The notes beneath the pieces are model-generated. The model made no database searches. It had not been told where the DNA came from and worked only from the letters and a program-made list of their open reading frames with translations. Positions 12,027 through 23,000 of a stretch of 64,000 nt of DNA are shown here, piece by piece; within the stretch, counting starts at the first letter, position 1, and each line of letters begins with the position of its first letter. Source of the stretch: Calcarisporiella thermophila CBS 279.70. Lineage: Eukaryota; Calcarisporiellomycota. The stretch is taken from positions 134,515 to 198,514 of the forward strand of contig NW_027192202.1 of the NCBI RefSeq assembly GCF_041956535.1, in the 5' to 3' direction. Both the position numbers and the translations under genes were made by a program.

Positions 12027-13697
12027 ATGTCAACCGCATTCCGGGCGCTCCTCGAGCTCTGTAAGCGCCGGGGCTTCCTCTTTCAGTCTGCTGAGATCCA
12101 CGGTGGCCTCCGTGGAGCATACGATTATGGACCATTGGGCACAGAACTTAAAAAGAATCTTGCAGCCGTGTGGTGGAACACTAATGTCTACCAGCGTGAG
12201 GACGTGGTCGGAATCGATACCAGCATTATTACACCGCCCTCGGTCCTGAAGGCTTCTGGGCACGTGGATCAATTCACCGATGCACTGGTGGATTCCCTTC
12301 TGACGAAAGAGCGATTTCGACCGGACAAAGCTCCGGAGCTGACCTTGATTAAGAAGGAGGGCGAGATGCTGATCCCGATACAGGCGCCGGACAAGGCGGT
12401 GGCGAAGGAGTGGGAGAAAAAGATTAGAGAGCAGATTGTTCCTGGTGCTAAAATATCCCGCAAGGGTCGGGAAATTCTATTGCACGCGGAGGCAATGCGC
12501 GAGGGCCAGCTGATACTTCAGGGAGAAGGAAAAACAAACCATATACAAGTACCCTATAATGGATACGCCGAACCCGATACGAATTCACCATTTCTCACCC
12601 ACCCAAGAGCCTTTAATCTCATGTTTAAAACTTTTCTGGACCCAATCGACCCGCTTGATCGCGCCATTCAGGCTGTTCAAGCCACACCACATGGTAATGT
12701 ACGCGAGGCCGTGGATGCCTCCCTCGCCTCCTCTACGGTATACTTGAGGCCGGAGACTGCTCAAGGAATTTTCATCAATCTCCCCCACCTCCTCCGTACA
12801 ACTCGGCTGCGTCCCCCCTGTGGAGTCGCCCAGCTCGGCAAGTCATTCCGCAACGAAATCAGACTAGAGCATGCAATCTTCCGAACCCCCGAATTTGAGC
12901 AAATGGAGCTGGAGTATTTCGTTCCGCCGAGTGAGGCAGATGGGTGGTTTACATACTGGAAAGAGCAAAGGATGCAGTGGTGGAGGACTTTGGCAAGAAA
13001 TCCGGATGGATTCAGAGCTCGGCCGCACGATCGCAGCGAATTGGCTCACTACGCTAAAGCCTGCGTGGATGTAGAATACAGCTTCCCATGGGGCTGGGGA
13101 GAAGTTGAAGGCGTTGCAAATCGTGGTGACTATGATCTTGTTCAGCATGCACAGGCGACGGGCACCTCATTTGAATGCGGCGGCGACAATGGAGAAAACA
13201 AATTCCTGCCCCACGTCATCGAATCGTCGTGCGGGTTAAATCGTGCGATGCTGGCGTTCATGCTTGATGCCTATGACGAAGTTGTCGAGGAGGCCAATAG
13301 CAGTAGTGCAAAACACTCCTCACGCCCGGTTCTAAGGTTGCATCCTCTCCTTGCTCCCATCAAGGCCGCCGTCATGCCTCTTATTTCACGTCCGGAGCTC
13401 ATTGCTCTCGCTCAGCGTATTGCCGTCAACACACGGAGGCGCATGCGCGAACGAATCGAGTTGGACGCTGCGGGTGGAAATAAGGTTGGCAAGCGCTACT
13501 ACCGGCATGATGAGATTGGAACTCCATGGTGCATCACGGTAGATTTTCAAAGTTTGGAAGATGGGAGTGTGACGATTCGCGATCGTGACACAACACAGCA
13601 GGTACGCGTCCACATGGAAGAAGTCGTTCCCTGGCTGCGCGACAAGATGGAAGTGTATGCTCTTGGCTTTGAGGTAGATGAGTCAGAGAAACAATAA
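12027..13697 (+). CDS. Glycyl-tRNA synthetase, bacterial (homodimeric) type
   Basis: Class II aminoacyl-tRNA synthetase charging tRNA-Gly. One uninterrupted exon of 556 aa, whereas nearly all neighbours have introns. N-terminal CKRRGFLFQSAEIHGGLRGA and YDYGPLGTELKKNL lead into ASGHVDQFTD; motif 2 is FRNEIRLEHAIFRTPEFEQM; the glycine site region has YLRPETAQGIF; motif 3 is ESSCGLNRAMLAFMLDAYDE; the anticodon-binding domain shows GKRYYRHDEIGTPWCITVDF and TIRDRDTTQQVRV. These are signatures of the bacterial alpha2 GlyRS. Eukaryotic GlyRS instead shows YGGVSGLYDYGPPGCALQ and ends differently. There is no WHEP domain and no clear mitochondrial presequence. Whether it serves cytosol, mitochondrion or both cannot be told here. 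Confidence 0.93.
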   Translation: MSTAFRALLELCKRRGFLFQSAEIHGGLRGAYDYGPLGTELKKNLAAVWWNTNVYQREDVVGIDTSIITPPSVLKASGHVDQFTDALVDSLLTKERFRPDKAPELTLIKKEGEMLIPIQAPDKAVAKEWEKKIREQIVPGAKISRKGREILLHAEAMREGQLILQGEGKTNHIQVPYNGYAEPDTNSPFLTHPRAFNLMFKTFLDPIDPLDRAIQAVQATPHGNVREAVDASLASSTVYLRPETAQGIFINLPHLLRTTRLRPPCGVAQLGKSFRNEIRLEHAIFRTPEFEQMELEYFVPPSEADGWFTYWKEQRMQWWRTLARNPDGFRARPHDRSELAHYAKACVDVEYSFPWGWGEVEGVANRGDYDLVQHAQATGTSFECGGDNGENKFLPHVIESSCGLNRAMLAFMLDAYDEVVEEANSSSAKHSSRPVLRLHPLLAPIKAAVMPLISRPELIALAQRIAVNTRRRMRERIELDAAGGNKVGKRYYRHDEIGTPWCITVDFQSLEDGSVTIRDRDTTQQVRVHMEEVVPWLRDKMEVYALGFEVDESEKQ

Positions 13698-13915
13698 ATT
13701 ATTGTGTATATTTTACTCTCATTGAATAGACTGAGTTTATTTCGAGTTGGGTTGGGTCTGGAAATGTTCTCAGTGTTTAACCTTTAAAACATTATCTAAA
13801 TGTACATAGAAAAAATTGCAGAGGGGATACAATGCGGGATGATTGCAAAAGTGTATAAATGCATAGTACTATTGAAATAAGTTTTGACAAGCCCTCAGAG
13901 AAACTATTTGTGCAT

Positions 13916-14923
13916 TTAGACGAGAAACACTAGGGAAGCCAACGTGAGGAGAGCGGGGGGCAGGATCTGCAGAGTGCTTGCCGACGACGCTTCGGCCATT
14001 GAGGCCGAACTCATGCCGTTTTGATACGTGGTATAGGACTTGTTGGGATCATTGATTTCGGCTGCTGACGCCACGCCTCCCGTAGACGACTGTCCCGGTT
14101 CAGTCTCCACGGTAAAGTCAGCGGAACCCTGGCTGGAGGCAGAACCAGCTGCTTCCGAGGTGGAGCTCCCACTAGTGCTTGACTCTACTTCAACACTGCT
14201 CCCTTCGGCGCTGGAGGTCGAGTCCCCCGATTCAGCAGTGGTAGCGGAACCCTCGGAGGATGGACTCGTGCTTGACTCGATGGCAGTGGAGGTGCCTTCT
14301 CCGGCGCTGGGAGAGGAGGATTCAGTGGGAGACGAGCTTTCCTTCCTTTCTCGCATAATCTCGTTCATCATCTCCTCCGTCATCCTCCCCTCGCGCACCA
14401 TCTCCTTCATCATTTCTTCGCTCATGGTACGCTCCCCTTCAACACCAGCACGAGACATTTCCTCGGACTTCTCCTCGCTCGACATTTCCTTGCCCTCGCC
14501 AGCCATCATTTCAGCATTGTGGGGCGCCTCCGTTTTCGTCTTCGCCTTGCACTTCTTTCGCTTCCCCGACAACACCTGCAACGATCCTTTCATCCCATTC
14601 TGGCAGTGCATTCCTACCGTGCAAAAGAATCCCACTTCTCCGACATGCTTCTCCTCCAATGTGATGTTAAATGAGCTCCCAGCCATCTGCACCCCTGAAT
14701 CGAATCCCCCTTCCGCGCGGTCACAGCTGCCCACCTTTGCAGCTTGAGTGACTGAGTGCATCCCGGCGACAAACTTGAACATGATCATGTCGCCGACATG
14801 TAGGGAGCGAGACTCGGGGGGGAAGTACTTCTGGCCACCTTTGCCGACCTCGATCTCAACCATTTTGGCGAGAGATGGGGAGGCCAAGATTGCGAGCAAC
14901 GGAATGCTAAGGAGCGGACGCAT
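13916..14923 (-). CDS. GPI-anchored cupredoxin-domain serine-rich protein
   Basis: Predicted cell-surface copper-binding-like protein, 335 aa. The start at 14923 gives a clean signal peptide (MRPLLSIPLLAILASPSLA); an in-frame Met 20 codons upstream is judged less likely. A cupredoxin fold follows: EIEVGKGGQKYFPPESRSL, HVGDMIMFKFVAGMHSV (first His ligand), then FFCTVGMHCQNGM, which supplies the Cys, His and Met of a type 1 copper site. After a basic linker comes an acidic Met-rich stretch (repeated EEMM), a long Ser/Thr/Glu-rich stalk likely to be O-glycosylated, and a hydrophobic C-terminus typical of a GPI-anchor signal. Such extracellular serine-rich cupredoxins are widespread in fungal cell walls; their redox role is unproven. 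Convergent with GlyRS, 218 bp apart. Confidence 0.88.
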   Translation of the reverse strand: MRPLLSIPLLAILASPSLAKMVEIEVGKGGQKYFPPESRSLHVGDMIMFKFVAGMHSVTQAAKVGSCDRAEGGFDSGVQMAGSSFNITLEEKHVGEVGFFCTVGMHCQNGMKGSLQVLSGKRKKCKAKTKTEAPHNAEMMAGEGKEMSSEEKSEEMSRAGVEGERTMSEEMMKEMVREGRMTEEMMNEIMRERKESSSPTESSSPSAGEGTSTAIESSTSPSSEGSATTAESGDSTSSAEGSSVEVESSTSGSSTSEAAGSASSQGSADFTVETEPGQSSTGGVASAAEINDPNKSYTTYQNGMSSASMAEASSASTLQILPPALLTLASLVFLV

Positions 14924-15899
14924 TTTTCTAGCGAGGACGTCAATGAAAGAAGAGAGGATGAAAATTGGATGTGAAAGCGACAAAATTTCCCTCCCTTACA
15001 CAAAATATGAGGAGGCTAGTCTTTATATTAGGTGGTCATCTCGGTTCCCCCTTCCCCTCTCCCCTTCTCAAACATGGATTCGCTCCTAACCTAAGAGCCT
15101 ATTATGAAAAAAAATTAATCGGGTTTGCAATGGGAAACGTGATATCCTTCGAGAAACATGAGGAAATTAGCCGCTGCCTCTTTGCGTCACCAATTGATTT
15201 TCTGTAAAGTAATAATAAGGAGGTTCATGGTTCCACTTTTCTCCCTTTTCTTTTTGGGTTTCTTCCCTACTTGCACACTTTCTGCTACACCCGCTCCCGA
15301 CGTTCCGCCACACCCGCGAAATCTCTGGACATCTCGGGGAATATTTCACGGATGGATGACAGTCACACCTCTCGGTGTGTTTATTTGCGGCGGAGTTTGG
15401 CCTAAATCGTCGACAAGCCTTGGATCCCTGGGATCGAGTGGGTAATACAAGCGCGTTGTCCTCCCCTTCGATGTTCCGAATATGGGCAGCATCACAAGTC
15501 GTCCAATATTGCACCGAATCACTTCCATATCCTCTTAAATAGATTAAAAGTCTTTGACTAATTAGTGCACATATCTATTTTTGTGTATTGGATGGGTCCT
15601 CGCTAGTAGAGGCCGACACAATAATCTTTCCATATCCACGAACATGCTAAGAGATTAAATGAAAATTAGATTGTTTGGCTAATTAGACAAGTGCCATCGG
15701 CGCCAAATTCCCGGTACATTCGAGGGAATAGACCAATGTCTTTTGCAATGTGAACTATTTCTCATTTGATCTAACACAAATCTAATCCACCCCGAAATGC
15801 TTCTCTATTCACACAAGTCAACGATTCAAGCCATCTCGAACTCTAATAAATCAACATGATAGCCATCCATATATACACAGATTAAACAATCCCAGCGCT
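14924..15899. other. Intergenic with one doubtful small ORF
   Basis: Between the cupredoxin start and the 3' end of N-acetylglutamate synthase. A GC-richer island at 15280-15530 is open on both strands: a 60-codon minus frame at 15346-15528 (contains YYPLDPRDPRLVDDLGQTPP) and a plus frame from 15229 that begins like a signal peptide. Neither has a recognised domain, so I do not choose between them. The remaining DNA is AT-rich and looks empty. Confidence 0.35.
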
Positions 15900-17498
15900 C
15901 TATTCAAATGACGGCGGTATACGGCGAACTATTTCCGAATACTGCCCAAGTTTGTCGACGCCTTTTCCGTACCAGAACATCACCCACTGGGTGTCAGGAA
16001 CTCGGTAATAACCATCCGCTCTCTCAAAATACCACTTGTTTATTCCGTTGGTTGCGCGGCTCCTCCACATCAGATCGGGATAGGCTTCACGAGTACGCTT
16101 CCAGAGGAGATCGGTGAGTCCTACTCCCTGCATCTTGGGGTCGATCGCAAATTTATCCATGTAGGATACACTCTGGGTACCAGCATGTGCAGGATTCAGT
16201 GGCTCTGAAGTGACGACGACTGCGCCATAATAGTCGCCAGCAATAATCACGCTCAAAAGCTTCTTCTCCAACCGCTCGTAAAATCGGTTCGAATTCAGCG
16301 TTCTGCCAAAGGAAGCCTCCAGCAATTGCGTCAAATCTGGCCGGGATATCTCCTCAGCAGAGCGATACTCTCTGACACGCCATCCATGACGGAAAACAGT
16401 GGCTGCCGATTTTTGGCGGTCGGGTTTGTCCGTGATCAGATTGGCAATCAAAGCTGTAGAGGTTGCGTGCGCAGGGACTATGATGCCAGAGGAGGTCAGA
16501 GGTAGCCCAGCCAAACACTTGCGAAGTAGCGATATTTCATCACGTGTGCCGGAAGAGACTGCAGAGGAATGCACGACCTCGTCGTACTCATCCTCTAAAT
16601 TCACCAACTGGCGCACCGCTCCTTTGGCATCTCTCGGCCCACCTTCTCTATTCACAATGATGACTTTTGAGGGCTGTAGGTGAGGTGAACACATTGATCC
16701 GCCGCTGGCCGACTCTGCTTGCGAGAGACCCTCAACCAGTGATGCGACAGCATCGTCTCCAGTAAACGGAACTTGCGTAGACGCCGAAGAAAAGCCAATG
16801 GGAACCACCACTGGGATTTGTCCCAACTGGAAAGCCGACTGAATCGGCTCTAATACAGATGCGATCTCTGGCCGGGTGTCTGCCCCGGTGTCTTTCAAGG
16901 TAAACACGCCGCTCACCGGCCGTGCTCTTCCACCAATTTTCTCTATAACTTCAGCGAATTCAAATGCATCTCTGATTAATTGTCTCCCTCTCCCCTCATC
17001 CCCTCCTATTTGAGAGGTCCTCAAATCCTCAACTACAATGATTGGCATCATTCCCAGTTTTTTCAGCTGAGTCATCGTGGCGGCAATGCCTTCTATCTCT
17101 CTCAGGGAAAATGGCCCTATCACCTTGATAACACACACACGATTGAATGTAGGCGACAGGATCCATTCCGTGCGCTCCTTTCCGGTGAGATCAGTGGTAT
17201 TCTCGGGCGCAAATTGCTTGAGGAATTGTTTGGCCTCGCGCTGGGAAGGATAGGTGTTTAGGATCTTGAAGATGAGCTCGCGATCACGCAGTGTTTTTGA
17301 TTGGGGGTATATTTTATCTAGATTGGTTCGAAGTGCAGGCTTCTGAGGGATTTTGAGCGAGATTTGCTATAGTGCATCTGAGTATATCAAAGGTATTACC
17401 TGAGAAAATAATCTGACACCGATGGCATAGCATGGATGTCGGGAGTTGAAGAACGTGCGATGGGATAAGAATAGCTTGCTATGTAATGATCGTGCCAT
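15900..17498 (-). CDS. ARG2: N-acetylglutamate synthase, mitochondrial
   Basis: First step of arginine biosynthesis (acetyl-CoA + glutamate), in the mitochondrial matrix. Exons 17498-17400 and 17342-15900, intron 17343-17399 (57 nt, phase 0); 513 aa. Exon 1 encodes 33 residues rich in Arg, Ser and hydrophobics with no acidic residue, a convincing mitochondrial presequence. The N-terminal part is an amino-acid-kinase-like regulatory domain (KKLGMMPIIVVED, GQIPVVVPIGF, KVIIVNREGG). The C-terminal GNAT-like acetyltransferase part shows LLEASFGRTLN, YGAVVVTSE, SYMDKFAIDPKMQGVGLTD and ends MWRSRATNGINKWYFERADG, the fungal Arg2-type finish. In fungi this enzyme is usually feedback-inhibited by arginine; no upstream regulatory peptide was sought in detail. 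Confidence 0.92.
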
Positions 17499-17751
17499 AA
17501 TGGAAGGCTGTGTGCTATCAAAATGTATAAGACATTATGCATCCGAGATCGCTTTATTCTTTAATTAAGAACACTTAAATTTTGATTGGCAGCATACAGT
17601 TTGACATGAGATGAGTAAAAAAAATTGAGTTAAATTATGGAAGATTAAAGCATAGTAATTACAATAGATATCAACACAGCAAAAAGCGAAGAAAAAGCAT
17701 AGGCAAGAGGTACAAAGGGAACTCTAAAAATGGGATTTAGCAATGCAATTG
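17499..17751. other. Short intergenic between tandem minus genes
   Basis: AT-rich 253 bp holding the NAGS promoter and the 3' end of the CENP-L gene. Nothing else seen. Confidence 0.5.
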
Positions 17752-19312
17752 TTATGAAAAATAAGATGTATTTTGTCTTAAATTATAGGTGAGAAGCTGG
17801 TCAATCATCAAGTATGTTAGCCGAACATCCATTACCGGAAATAGCTATTAAAAACAATCAAAAAGAATTAAGTGTACAGTTGATTACATATAGGGAGTGG
17901 CATATAGTTTTACCTTGATCTTTCCTTCTGACGCAACATAGGCCACATTGGTCCCCAAACGCACCAAACTTAGACGCGACAAATGAATGTTTGAATGATG
18001 TAGAAAATGGCTCTCAACACCTTGAATCAGTGTGATGTCTTGATCGCTTCGTCGTGACAATCGTTGAACTCTGCAGCCCAAGGTATGAGATGATAATGCC
18101 GTCTAATACGAGAAACTGCCACTTACTTTTCGTATATTTGCTTTGCATCCTCAAGAGTAATGGTCAGTGTGATTGTTTTCAGTTCTGTAATATCTCCGAG
18201 TGCATAGGTTAATTCAAGCGGTCTAGCTAGATACTTTCGGCCGGGAACTAGTATAAAATGTAAAATATAAGGATCTCCAAATAGAGAAAGTACCCAAATG
18301 ACTGAACACTTGCTTCGATTCCCATCCCGCACCCTGTCTTTTAGTTGCCACTGAGCCCACTGCTCTGCCATTTCCATCAATTCGAACGGCTGCAATCGAA
18401 ACTTGCATATCCTACAATCAAATTTCGTCTGAAACCATTCCGAGATGAGGTTTGTAAGCCATTGAGGAGCCTTTAGAAGGAGAACAGGATATGGTGAGAA
18501 CTGCGAGGCTTTGCCTAAGAAAAGTTCAACCAATATTCGTTGAGTAAACTAGCTGAAGAAATGAAAAGAGGGTAAAAAGTGGTTACCTTTTAGCAATTCT
18601 GGATAGTCGTTCTTTCTTGCCGAAAAGAAGATGGCATAATAAGCTTGTTCTTTTGCATTTGCTAGATTAATTCAAAATGGTTCAGTAGCTCTTCCCTGAT
18701 AATGCCTTGATAGTACATACAATTTGCCTGGCAGGATATTTTCACTCCAAATGGGTCAGCCAAATAATCATCTAGAATCAATATATGTATTTGAGTATTT
18801 GCAGAGCCCAAAATGCATTTGGATAAAACTTACTTTCAACCTCCACATCCAATTCAAAGAATGACAGATCTATTATCTTCCACCCCTTTCTAATGCCTGT
18901 TTCTTCTTCATTATTTTTTTCGTATTCACCATCAATGGCTGCCACCGCTTCCTCCGCCGCCTGTGCAATGCCTTGTAGTTGCCCCTTAAGCCACTCTTGA
19001 AAATCTTGCGCGTAAGCATGAAATTGAGTAGCATCGAACCGGTAAAGAGGGGTACAATGGTGTGTGGTCAGTGTTTTGCTGAGAAGAATTTCTGTTGCGC
19101 ACACCAAAATATTAGATTTAGCAGAATAAGAAAACCCATTAGTAACGGTGTAACTTGCCTAGATTATATGTGTCGATGGTAGTCGATTCGCTTTGGATTT
19201 GAGATCGCGACGATTTGGAAACTACACGCTCACGACTGCTAGCAGCACCGCGTGGACGCCCGCGAGTGCGCATGGGAGGTGTAAACTGGACGGCGCGGCT
19301 GGTGCTAGCCAT
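17752..19312 (-). CDS. Kinetochore CCAN subunit CENP-L (Iml3/Fta1 family)
   Basis: Inner-kinetochore protein that pairs with CENP-N. Seven exons (19312-19159, 19091-18834, 18771-18721, 18661-18587, 18514-18127, 18070-17914, 17844-17752) give 391 aa, all in frame. The N-terminal 50 residues are basic and carry an AT-hook-like RTRGRPRG. Family marks: LLSKTLTTHHCTPLYRFD (fungal CENP-L has Trp-x-Leu...SPLY-phi-F near its start), HAYAQDFQEWLKGQL, and the diagnostic middle PVLLLKAPQWLTNLISEW followed by FQTKFDCRICKFRL (typical Leu-Thr...Trp...TTFDCR-x-x-x-LRL). It ends in a conserved GKIKLF strand. Intron 1 (19092-19158) begins with GC instead of GT (G|GCAAGT). The last exon is less certain: without splicing at 17913 the protein would end ten codons on, at 17884. 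Confidence 0.78.
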
Positions 19313-20063
19313 GTTTATCTGGGTTTACTATGATCTCCAAAATAATATAGAAACGCGAAATATCCTAAATTAAAATGTTTGGGGGAACCTAACCTAATAT
19401 AACCTAAGAAACCCAATCCGTGACGGTGTAAAGTTGCCATTTGTACCAACTCTGTTTTCTGCACTACCATGCTTGCCCTAACGATGATGAGGCGGGAAAC
19501 GAGGATGTCACCAGCCAAATTTTCGGCCTGATCTGGGTAGGTTCAGCAGCATAATGGGACACCATAAAAATTAATGGAAATTCTATTTTATCGCACCATT
19601 CAATTGGCCGCGTCGAGGAAGAGGATCTTCAAGCATTCTGAAAAATTCTTTGCGTGTAAAACAGGTAATACTATTACTCTTTTCGCAGCCCTTAAAATTT
19701 CTTATATACCTCCTTGTTTTCTTATCGTGGCCCATTGCTTTTCCTTTTTCCGCCTCGCCCAACCTCCGCTGCTCATTCTCTCCTTCAATTCCTATCATCC
19801 TCTAGGAGTGGTAATCGTACATTCCTTTTGTGTCTTCGAATTTTCTACTCTCAGCATTTAGTCCTTTTTCCCACCATCTAATTCGCTGCAGTCGATCGAT
19901 TACTCTCCTTTCCCCTCTACCCAAGACTGGTGCGACAGTGGATGAGGGGAGCAGCCTAATACTGTATATATCATTTTGGAAACATACCGAGACACCGCTG
20001 AGCCGAGAAAAGTGAGGCGGAATACAACGGTAATATCCATATTATATCACATAAAAGGATAAA
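19313..20063. other. Divergent intergenic region CENP-L / chitin synthase
   Basis: 750 bp of mostly AT-rich DNA between two divergent starts. A plus-strand frame at 19574-19861 is hydrophobic but has no family match and no good start context. Probably both promoters. Confidence 0.5.
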
Positions 20064-23000
20064 ATGAAAGTTGGTTCAGAAGAGAAGCCCATTACTCACG
20101 ACACACATGACACTGGTTTGGGTTCCGATCCCGTAAGAATACATCCCGAGGATAATGGCGATACGCATGTGCAATTTTTTACAGAAAGGCCAAGCCGGCA
20201 TCTCAATTCCTCCAACCGCAGCAATCTAAACCGACAACGTTCCCTAACGCGTCCGGAGCGTCAGCGGGCACGTATGCCATTGCTCGGAGAAGTCGTTCCG
20301 GGTGGCACAGATTTAAGACGAATGCACTCGGTATTCAAAAGGCAGCCAGGGAACAGAAGTAGTATACAAGGCACACAGGTAATGGAGGACAAGGTAAAGA
20401 CAAGAGTAAAAAGCAAGAGCAAATGGCATTGCAGGCCATGGACATGGTTTTCCTGGGTGATGACTTGTTGCTGCCCCGGGTTCTGCTTAAGCTCAATGGG
20501 GAAAGGCGATCCTCTTATGCAACAAGCGTGGAGAGAAAAGGTAGGATGGTTTATTTGTCGCGCGTATTTCTCAATAATAATTTTGTATTTTTTTTTATCA
20601 GGTTTCGCTCTGCCTCATCGCATTCTTCTTTTGTAGTATTCTTGGCTTTCTTACCTTTGGCATTCAACCATCTCTTTGTCCTGAGAAACGCGAGTTTTTC
20701 TCCTATACCCAAAAACAAAATGGAAAAATCATCAAAGTGTATCGCGAGCATATCACAGTATATGGGCAGCTCTACAGTTTTGAGCTCGTCCGGGATTTCC
20801 TTGCCAATTACGGAGTTCCTGATCTCTCCACGGACTACAAAGGGGTTGATTTATCACCACTCTTTGACGCAACCAACGGTGCTTGTAGTGCATATGATGG
20901 GGGAAGGAAATCAACCGCGGAATGTTCAGTAAGTAGCCCTTATGGTGGATCAATACGTTTACCCACGTGTATCCCCCTCAGCCAACTTCAACGTTCGCTG
21001 AAACCTTTGGGCGTGTTGTTCTACGAATGGGAGAACTTGAGATCAAATAGCGTAGACCTATCGCCCCAGTTGATGGTTCTGAATAATAGAGGTACTAAAA
21101 TACCATCATAGCAGTTTTTTTCTCCTAACCATACCTAATACTATATTTTTGTTTGTTATCAGTTTTGAACATGTCCAGCTATTTAAATAGCTACGACTCT
21201 TACTTTGGCCCAGTAGTCCACAACCTCATCCTAAAAAATATTGGCAGGGACGCAACTGCTGCCTTTGCGTCCCACTATGACACCAATTCCGTAATCCCAT
21301 GTTTGCAACTTCGCTATAACGTGGGCGCCCTCTCAAGCGACACGATTGGGTGTTTTGCTTCCAATGTGATCATGTATGTCTCCCTCGCAGTCATCGTTGC
21401 GCTGATTGTTGTAAGATTTGCGATGGCAGTTGCGTTTAACTGGTTTATTTCACACCGCCTTGTGAAGCCAGGTGGGCGACATGGAATGCCGTGGTCGAGA
21501 AATGCAGGGCAAGGTGGCCATGTTCAGAGACCAGAGTCGTTTTATGAGGATAAGACTGGAGAAAGAACGATGCACTCGGAATGGAGGCAATCGCTTGCTG
21601 GCTCTATGTTTTTGGGCCGTCCCCGCTCCTACTCTCGGTTCAGCCAATTGCCACCCACTGTGGCTACACGGTCTGAAGTGTCATCCCAATCCCATCAAAC
21701 TATTGATACAAAACTCTACACAGTGATGATGGTGACGTGCTATTCGGAGGGATCCTCTGGTATTCGAACCACTCTGGACTCTCTCGCTGCGACTACTTAT
21801 TCGCCAAAGCACAAGTTGTTTTTCATCGTGTGTGACGGTATCATTACTGGCCATGGTAATGCGAAATCAACGCCCGAGTTGGTTGTGGACATGCTGGAGC
21901 TTGAGAGCCACATGAGAGATCCGAAGCCATGCTCATATGTCGCGATTGCAGATGGTGAGAAGCGGCATAATATGGTTAAAGTGGTGAGTCGCTTTGTTTT
22001 CGCTCGAATCCTGATAAATTGGCCAAACCTTTGTTTTTCCCCTGCTAGTATGCTGGACACTATGTTTACAAGGACAACTGGGTGCCTACCGTCGTCGTCG
22101 TCAAGTGTGGCACTCCCTCCGAGGCATTACACCCGAAGCCTGGAAATCGTGGCAAGCGAGACTCTCAGGTTATTTTGATGACCTTTTTCCAGCATGTCCT
22201 CTTCAACGATCGTATGACGGAGTTAGACTATGAACTCTTTTGGAAAATGACATGGCTTATGGGCGGAGTTACGCCAGACAAGTTTGAGACGGTTCTGATG
22301 GTCGATGCCGACACGAAAGTCATGCCCGACTCTCTAGATCACATGGTTGCGGCCATGGTCAATGATGTCACAATCATGGGTATATGTGGCGAGACCAGGA
22401 TTGCAAATAAGCGGCAATCATGTAAGTTCCTCTATACTTGGTAGAGCTACGTGTCATAAATTATACATCTTTGTATACGCTTTACAGGGGTAACGGCTAT
22501 TCAAGTGTTCGAGTACTATATTAATCACCACTATGCAAAGGCTTTTGAGTCGGTGTTTGGAGGCGTTACGTGTTTGCCTGGCTGTTTTTGCATGTACCGT
22601 ATCAAGGCCCCTAAGAGTGGCGGCTGGGTACCCATTCTCGCCAATCCGGATATCCTCCTTGAGTATAACCAGAACATAGTCACTACGTTGCACGCAAAGA
22701 ATCTTCTCCTACTTGGAGAGGACCGCTTTCTCTCCACCCTAATGCTACGCACTTTTCCAAAGCGCCAGATGCTTTTCGTCCCTCAGGCCGTATGCAAAAC
22801 CATTGTTCCTGATACCTTCTCCGTGCTTCTATCCCAGCGGAGACGCTGGATCAATTCGACCATACACAACCTAATGGAGTTGGTGCTGGTATCGGATCTG
22901 TGTGGAATCGCGTGTTTGTCGATGCAATTCGCCGTGTTTATCGAGCTTATGGGCACGGTGGTGCTGCCTGCCGCTATCTGTTTCACGGGATGGTTGATCA

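Noticed and set aside
20935-20987. Possible intron (GTAAGT...CCCCTCAG) in chitin synthase exon 2
   Set aside because: It is 53 nt, so removing it would break the frame, while the unspliced reading continues with family-like sequence ([14 protein letters not shown]).
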